From NCBI RefSeq assembly GCF_040581485.1, contig NC_090132.1, positions 6,521,001 to 6,585,000 of the forward strand: a stretch of DNA of 64,000 nt, written 5' to 3'. Made by a program: the position numbers and the translations under genes. Each line of letters opens with the position of its first letter. Positions within the stretch are counted from its first letter, which is position 1. This document shows positions 57,977-64,000 of this stretch, in pieces. This DNA comes from Linepithema humile (lineage: Eukaryota; Arthropoda; Insecta; Hymenoptera; Formicidae). The notes beneath the pieces are model-generated. The model ran no database searches. It saw only the letters and a program-made list of their open reading frames with translations, and was not told the DNA's origin.

Positions 57977-59960
57977 CCAATCGTGAATGGTGCTCGGCTC
58001 TTAACTGGTTCAGCCTTGAGGAGATATGAAGCAGACAAATGGAGAACTTAAGGATAGACAGCAAGGATTTCAGGATTTGTTCCGACGACCTTGCCAAAAA
58101 TAATCGCCAAATTTTGTTCGATATTTCGCAATCGTATTTGAATCTATGTGCAGTGAAAATTAAACGCTCAAAAATCATTGAACATTTACCTTGATTTGAA
58201 ATTACATCCCACAATATAAAACTTTTTTATTCAATTAAAAAATTTAAAATTTTATCGGGCATAAAAATAGATAATAAACAGCAGATTGCTTATTGTTTAT
58301 TGGATTACTTGGATGTGGATGTCTAGTTCTAAAGTCGCTAGATTAAATTTGATGCACAAAAAAATTCAATATTCTACCTTCATGAATATGAATGCTTCAT
58401 ATTTTTACATGACAATAAAGTGGTATCGACTAGGTTAATCATCAAGTGACCTCACGCGTTGCCGTAACCGCTCATTAGTGGCCGGATTAATTTCAGCAAA
58501 GGATATTCCGCTAACCGGCCTACAGTCGAGAAATCATCTCGCAGCAGCTGCGTTGCCTGAGTAATTACTTACACTGGCGGTATATCACCGGCGCGCAATA
58601 AATTCCGTTTTATTCAGTTTAGTCCGACGACTCGTGAACGTTCACCCGTACGCTTAACAACGGCCAGCGCTTGCCTCTAACACGAGGTACATAATGTACG
58701 GCCTATAAACTGTATATACTTTTGAGAAGTACACATAAACGCGACTACGACGATCAGCTCTTCTCGGAAAGCAATCGACGACAAGGGACGCTATTAACGC
58801 ATCCTGATTTTTATTCATATTTATGTGAGACCTCACGCTAAGTTTAGAGGGCTGGTAACAGGACTGTCCAACATTTTGTCATTGTGTACTAAAAACGTAC
58901 ATTAAGGCCACATTCCTTTCTGCGTATAGCGTTGAATGTAGCCGTGTCCTAACATTATTCGCGGTTGTTATACAGAACGAATAGAACATTGGGCAACATT
59001 ATAAATAAGTAGTATGAATGCGGACCTTTAAGTATGACATTTGCGACACATGATTTTTTATTAATTTTGTGTTTGAGTGAATTAGAAAAAAATGTTGACT
59101 CGTGTACGTTGCGAATATTATTTGTAAAAATGCATCGGTTATTAATGATGTTATTTTATATGATTGATGATAAGAAAGTCCAGATTGTCGTTCAAGTATT
59201 TTTATTGTTAATATCATTTGATAGAGCGATTTTATGATAGTCTCGCTCGAGTGCGTGCTACTCGATGAGAGATGTCGTTTATACGTTTTTACGCATTTCA
59301 AATCTTGTCTCGCTTCGATAAGCTTCTTAATATAGGCGAGACAAGAGAAAGGGCTATGGCGAAAACAGCGAAAAAGTTACATCGAAATGGATATTTCCTG
59401 AATCATCAGGGTTATCGCCCGCTGATTGTTTTTCAATCTTCGATTGTTTCAAACACTTGAGCTGTAACACGAGCTACTCGTCTTGCCGAAATTGAGAAAT
59501 GTATCTTTGTCGGAGTGAAATCGAGTTCCGGATCTAACAGTCATTCTGTCCAAATATTCAGTCATAATATAGCTTGTGACGTCGGGAATTTAAAATTTTT
59601 TATTTCTCTATAGATTCGTTTATATAATTATTTTTTTTACCTCCCGTGTAGATTTGTATTCCTCATTTCGCAAAAATTGGCTGAAACGTTATACAATGAT
59701 TAATAATTATTATATTATTAAAACATGTTCAATTTCAGTCATATTCAATTACATTTATTTACTCAAATAAAATTAAATTCATCAACATCAAGTTGATTCA
59801 ATTTAATTTAATTAACAAGGCATTAACTTCAAGCGTGATTTTCAATAACGCTGGATAAATATTAATATCAAATCGTGGAGTTATATTGTTGGCCACTTTT
59901 GCTTGCCCATGCATCTTCGTATTAAATATCTTGTATATGGAAGATAAAATTCAGTGGTTT
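57977..59960. other. No gene seen
   Basis: The open frames at 57870-58214 and 58999-59301 (minus) carry no domain. Small GC-richer patches lie at 58.43-58.83 kb. Confidence 0.4.
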
Positions 59961-60190
59961 ATCTCTTAAAAAAGGGTCGACAGGAACACGCACTGACCTA
60001 GGATCCAAGCCGAGTTGTCGGTCAGGTTGCCCGGTATGAAAGTGATCGGGAGCCGACGATAGAGTCGCAAGTGGGTCAGCGCAGTGTGTAAGGCTCGAAC
60101 TGGTCTCCGGAGCACCATAAAATTTCATTTCATTTTTGCATCCTGTCGAAAGTCCATCTTGATCTTGTGCGTCCGGCCCTTATTCTTCCG
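59961..60190 (-). other. GC-richer islet with tRNA-like B-box string; origin unknown
   Basis: A compact block that differs from its AT-rich surroundings. On the minus strand it holds CCAGTTCGAGCC, close to a Pol III B box, and two overlapping open frames, one reading LPITFIPGNLTDNSAWILGQ. A SINE-like retroposon or an old coding fragment are both possible; no A box was found. Confidence 0.25.
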
Positions 60191-61320
60191 CGCCCAACCG
60201 ATCTCTATTTGAAATCTATATTTATTTGATTTTTTTCCTATTGTTTATATTAATTTTGAATCAGTTGTAGTGAAGACTGTTCCCTTAAGCGTAATGTCGA
60301 GGTCGCTATTGCGATGGTTTCTTGTGAACATATTAATTATTTGCGTGTGATTTTGATTGGCACACTTTAATGCAGCAGTTTTTTTTTTTCCAATTAAGAT
60401 GATCAAAGTGAAGAAGTAACTAAATTATTAACGATGACTAATATAAGAATTTATCTAAAGCTATAAAATATAAATAGAATATATAAAATGATAAGATCAA
60501 AATTTTATTCTATTTTATTTTTAATTTGTGAATAAAAGTGCATAAGATTTTCGAAATTCGAGACTGCTCCGAGATCTTTTTAAGTCTTTCTGTTGCTCAC
60601 TTATTCCGCAGGTATTTTAACGCGTGCCGATACGTGACAATTTCACGCCTTGGAATTACAGATTCCCATCTCCATTGCCTCATGATTTCTTATTACACCT
60701 TTTTCACGCCGCGCGGCGAGTAGTGTGTTATATTTAGTTTCGTCCCCATTCATTCCATTCCGCGATCAATTCAGCGGTGTATTATTTCATTTATACAGCT
60801 CTCACACCTTTCGCAACCGAGACCGTCTCATTTGAGCGATCGCGCCGACTTGTCGGAGGAACTTACATATCGCACTGTTCATCGAGATTCGGGCTTTCCC
60901 AATTAGCCTTTCGAAATACAAATCGTACGGAGGTGATGTTGCATGTTTGTAAATCTTGCTTGTTATTGACTTACCACCACACCGTCTTTTATTACGGTAA
61001 ATATTGCTGTTAGTATTGTTGCGGTGATATTTGTCTGGATTTCTCGAGTTTTAATTCCCTGCGCGATGTTGCAACTGTCGATGCTATCAACCGGACGCAT
61101 TTATTTCTTTTTATGAGTTTTCTTTATCGATTAACGAAGTTTCTAGTGTTAATGTTATTTATAACACACGCTTTTAACGTGCAAAATCTACGATGTGATA
61201 AAGTTTGATTCGAACAAATTGATAATTCCTATGAGAAATCTAAATATTATAATTGAATGATATAATCTTAAGGCACTTATTACCAAGCTTTACGAAATTA
61301 ATTTTGCACATCGAGGAAGA
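60191..61320. other. AT-rich DNA, no gene seen
   Basis: Short frames only, no supported feature. Confidence 0.45.
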
Positions 61321-61880
61321 TAACTAATGCTGATTTCTCGTCTTGCAAAATTTTCTCTGTTACGTCGACCGGAATTACGCACCTTTGCGAAGAGCGTCGA
61401 TGCGGCAGCGGATGATGCTGTGCCGCAATATTTTTGCCGCGGAGAGCATCGAGGCGCGACTCGAGATAAATCTGCGACGATCCGCAGTTACGGAGAGAAG
61501 GAGAGGATCGTTATTCGCGCTCTCGTGTCGTTCAACGTACGCGTGCCGATCGCGGCAATTTCACGCTTCGCGTCACGGGAGCTCCGCCTCGGGATCATCT
61601 CCCCGGAATCGTCTTTTCGCTCCACGAAGTCCCTGCCGTGGGGACTTTTCACAGAAAGCAATCCGTTACCAGCTTTCGACGAACCTAACGAGAACGGCTG
61701 TCCGCCGGCGTTGTTGTCTCCCTCGGCCTCTTCTTCCTCTTCGCCACCGTTCTCGCATCGATCTCGCATTTCGTTCCGCGCGCGGCGTCGATAACCGTTC
61801 CTCTCGAGAACCGTTATCGGCTCGACCTAACCATCACCTATCGGGATCATCCAACTTCTTCGATCGGTATTCGTGAAAAT
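61321..61880. promoter_or_regulatory. CpG-rich islet with overlapping open frames
   Basis: A dense CpG block. Two plus-strand frames (61327-61794 and 61343-61876) and one minus-strand frame (61488-61769) overlap here. Overlap in three frames points to GC-rich composition, not a gene. A promoter or 5' exon is possible. Confidence 0.3.
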
Positions 61881-62572
61881 AAAGCTTTAACAGCGCGATA
61901 TATATTGACTTTTCGGCACTTTGCGGCTGATAACCGCAAACGACGCGCGATGGCTAATCGATTGTTAGATAAGTCTTTTTTTCTAACCTCAGAAAATTCC
62001 AAGTCTGTTTGTGTGTAATCAATTGGTTAACCACTAGAGCTATTCAGCGGCTATTGATCATGGGAAAGTTAATATGCTTCGGTCTTTACATTGATTTTCC
62101 ATCCATTTGGCTTGCTGTGCTTTCAACATCGATTTCCTTTGATCGTCGATGTTTTTCTTCCGATAAAATATAAATAATTATCATAATATGGAATATAAAT
62201 AGACGTAAATTATATTATTTTATATTATCTTGAGATAAAAATTGATTTTATTTTATAGATACTTGAATTTAGAACTGATTTGAAAACAATAGAAAAGATA
62301 AAAGATTACAAGCGCAATACATTCCATTTCGTTTTGACGTATGCAGTGTCATTAAGTAAATAAGAAACAACAGTTATGTTTCTATTATTTTTCAGTTTAG
62401 ATTACAAGATAGATATCTTGGAGATGAAGATAGTGTCGATCATAAGAAATGTATAAATTTCTAATATGTTGATAATTTTTCTAGATTCACAAAATTGCTG
62501 ATTTATACAATAATCATATACTTGTTAAAAAAATAATAATTGTTAATTTTATCGTTAGAAAATATTACGATT

Positions 62573-62923
62573 TCACATTCGTCCTACTGTCACAATTACC
62601 TCGATCAGTCCTATTGTATATTTTAGAAATTTATGATTATTTTCTATATCAATCATATTTTTTTGAGATATATTTGACAAGGAACAACCTAAACTGTAAT
62701 TGGAGTGAATCAAATTTTTTTTCTTTAACATATTTTTTAATTTATTACAGTATGGCTTTATCATGATATAATTCAAGAATACTTCGTTGAGAAAAATCAA
62801 TTTTATATACAACTCTTTGTAATTTTTTTGTATCTGCTTAATTCCTTTGTACAGAATTTGCCATTTGAACTTTTTCACTTCTGAATTGTATCTGAATCCA
62901 TGTAAGTTATATTTTACATACAA
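62573..62923 (-). other. Unrecognised AT-rich open frame, 116 codons
   Basis: Lys/Asn/Ile-rich frame in strongly AT-rich DNA where stops should be frequent. It starts with TTG, has no ATG near its beginning, and contains no domain I recognise. It could be a decayed mobile-element fragment or a chance frame. Confidence 0.2.
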
Positions 62924-62984
62924 ATTTACACGTGAAGCTTAAGTTTGCTACAATTTTCATTACAGAATGCAACATAGTTTGGTA

Positions 62985-63010
62985 GGTGACATTTTTATAT
63001 ATATGTCACC
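62985..63010. repeat. Short perfect hairpin, GGTGACAT/ATGTCACC
   Basis: 8-bp perfect stem arms with an AT-only 10-base loop at 62993-63002. No U-tract or conserved context that would show a function. Confidence 0.6.
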
Positions 63011-64000
63011 ATACACAGTCATTCGATACTGGCTTCACGTTAGAATGCGCGACACGGCATTGCTTAAGTAAAAATCATTGAATGCCGCGACGTTGCATGA
63101 TGATGAGAATCGGTCGGCGCAAGTTAACAGTACTCGGAGTATGCGCTCACGTCGTCCTTCGAGAGGTGTGTTAACCTACATTAACGGCGTGCCATGTGTC
63201 ACACGTTTCTTCCGGAAGATGAGTCGTTCAGAGACTTCTGTCGGACTCTCGTAATCTAAAGATTGTTCTTATGAAACGTGACGAAATAGATTTTTTTTTT
63301 TATCTTTCCTGTAATAAAAATAAATTCTGCATGCATTTGGTATAATTTTTAATTTTTAACACATTAATTGACACAATAAATAGCTAATAGTTATGGATTT
63401 ATACTGGTTTTATATCTTTTCCTGGAAAATTGCAAAACACTTTTTTCTGATTTAAAAATCTTTTTTGAAATTTGTTGATAATTAAAATTTTATTAGTTTT
63501 TGTGTTATGTTATGTACTATACAGTATTACACGTAAGTCGATATTAGCTGATTAGACGAAAGACAAGGTATTTTTATCTTACTATAGCTACTAATTAATC
63601 CGTTGAAGGACGTAATTAATGTGCACATAACCTTGTTGGAAAATACTTATATGACACGGATGACCAAAGCATCATTCACAGTCAGTCATTTACAAGAATC
63701 CGTGACCGTATGAATTTTTGCATTCGCAGCGAAAGATAATCTCCATCGTTATATAAATAACGGTGCAATTTTGAGTTCTAGGACATCTAATTTTATATCT
63801 CTCACAGTCGAGATAAATTATGTTATAACCTTTTATTAAAGTCACGATAAATACACATCAATTCATTTTTGCGTGATTTACTTGTATCGCTTTCCACATT
63901 TCGAGAATCGACCATTCTACTTCAGTTTATTGTCTCGAGATTCGTTTAAGATTAAAGCCTCAAATCTAAAATTCGATTATTGCTTAAGGCTCTGGAGGCA
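63011..64000. other. No gene seen at right end
   Basis: A moderately GC-rich patch at 63.04-63.26 kb, then AT-rich DNA to the window end. No supported exon or repeat. Confidence 0.45.

Noticed and set aside
61327..61876. 155- and 177-codon plus-strand frames
   Set aside because: They overlap each other and a minus-strand frame in a CpG-rich islet; low-complexity Ser/Arg content, no domain.

Overview
This is insect nuclear DNA: AT-rich, with introns, GT-AG splice sites, arthropod-style fold-back elements and a short run of the insect telomere-type repeat TTAGG. A hymenopteran, perhaps an ant, fits best, but this is an inference from base composition and the look of the repeats; no sequence here proves the order.

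One gene can be read in full. On the minus strand, from 16412 down to 5724, 25 coding exons join in frame (6261 nt, 2086 residues plus stop) into a large neurexin-superfamily protein that I identify as axotactin (axo). In order it has a signal peptide, one Kunitz domain with exactly canonical cysteine spacing, a Pro/Thr/Ser-rich linker, six laminin G domains interspersed with four EGF domains, a fibrinogen-like segment as in Caspr/neurexin-IV proteins, one transmembrane helix, and a cytoplasmic tail with a Glu-rich stretch and a PKA-type RRVS site. Every junction was placed by reading the splice sites and checking phase. Introns are short (roughly 70 to 390 bases). A 3' splice site lies 13 bases upstream of the start codon, so the 5' UTR continues in one or more exons further to the right; GC-rich islets at 19.4-20.3 kb and 30.1-30.4 kb each hold a minus-strand splice donor and are candidate first exons.

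The left flank (1-5.7 kb) is AT-rich intergenic DNA with a 295-bp fold-back element. The right three quarters (16.4-64 kb) has no recognisable complete gene. It is AT-rich DNA broken by GC/CpG-rich islets of 200-900 bases (near 19.7, 30.2, 38.9, 40.3, 42.9, 44.1, 47.5, 50.8, 51.7, 52.5, 53.4, 56.8, 57.9 and 61.6 kb). Several look like promoters or 5' exons, the best being a plus-strand candidate first exon ending at a consensus donor at 40626. A 39-bp micro-exon-like segment lies at 38281-38319. These could belong to a long-intron plus-strand gene whose body lies beyond the window, but that is inference. Full palindromic CRE sites (TGACGTCA) occur in both the 19.7-kb and the 40.2-kb islets.

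Mobile DNA is sparse and old: a broken Ty1/copia integrase fragment (30463-30840, minus), fold-back/MITE-like elements at 1.2, 26.3, 37.0-37.6, 38.4 and 42.0 kb, and smaller inverted or tandem repeats. I found no tRNA, rRNA, CRISPR array or bacterial-type operon, and no convincing new biological system. The most interesting items are the axotactin architecture, the micro-exon/alternative-first-exon candidates at 37.8-40.6 kb, the nested fold-back carrying TTAGG repeats, and an in-frame 84-bp tandem duplication at 57.8-58.0 kb.
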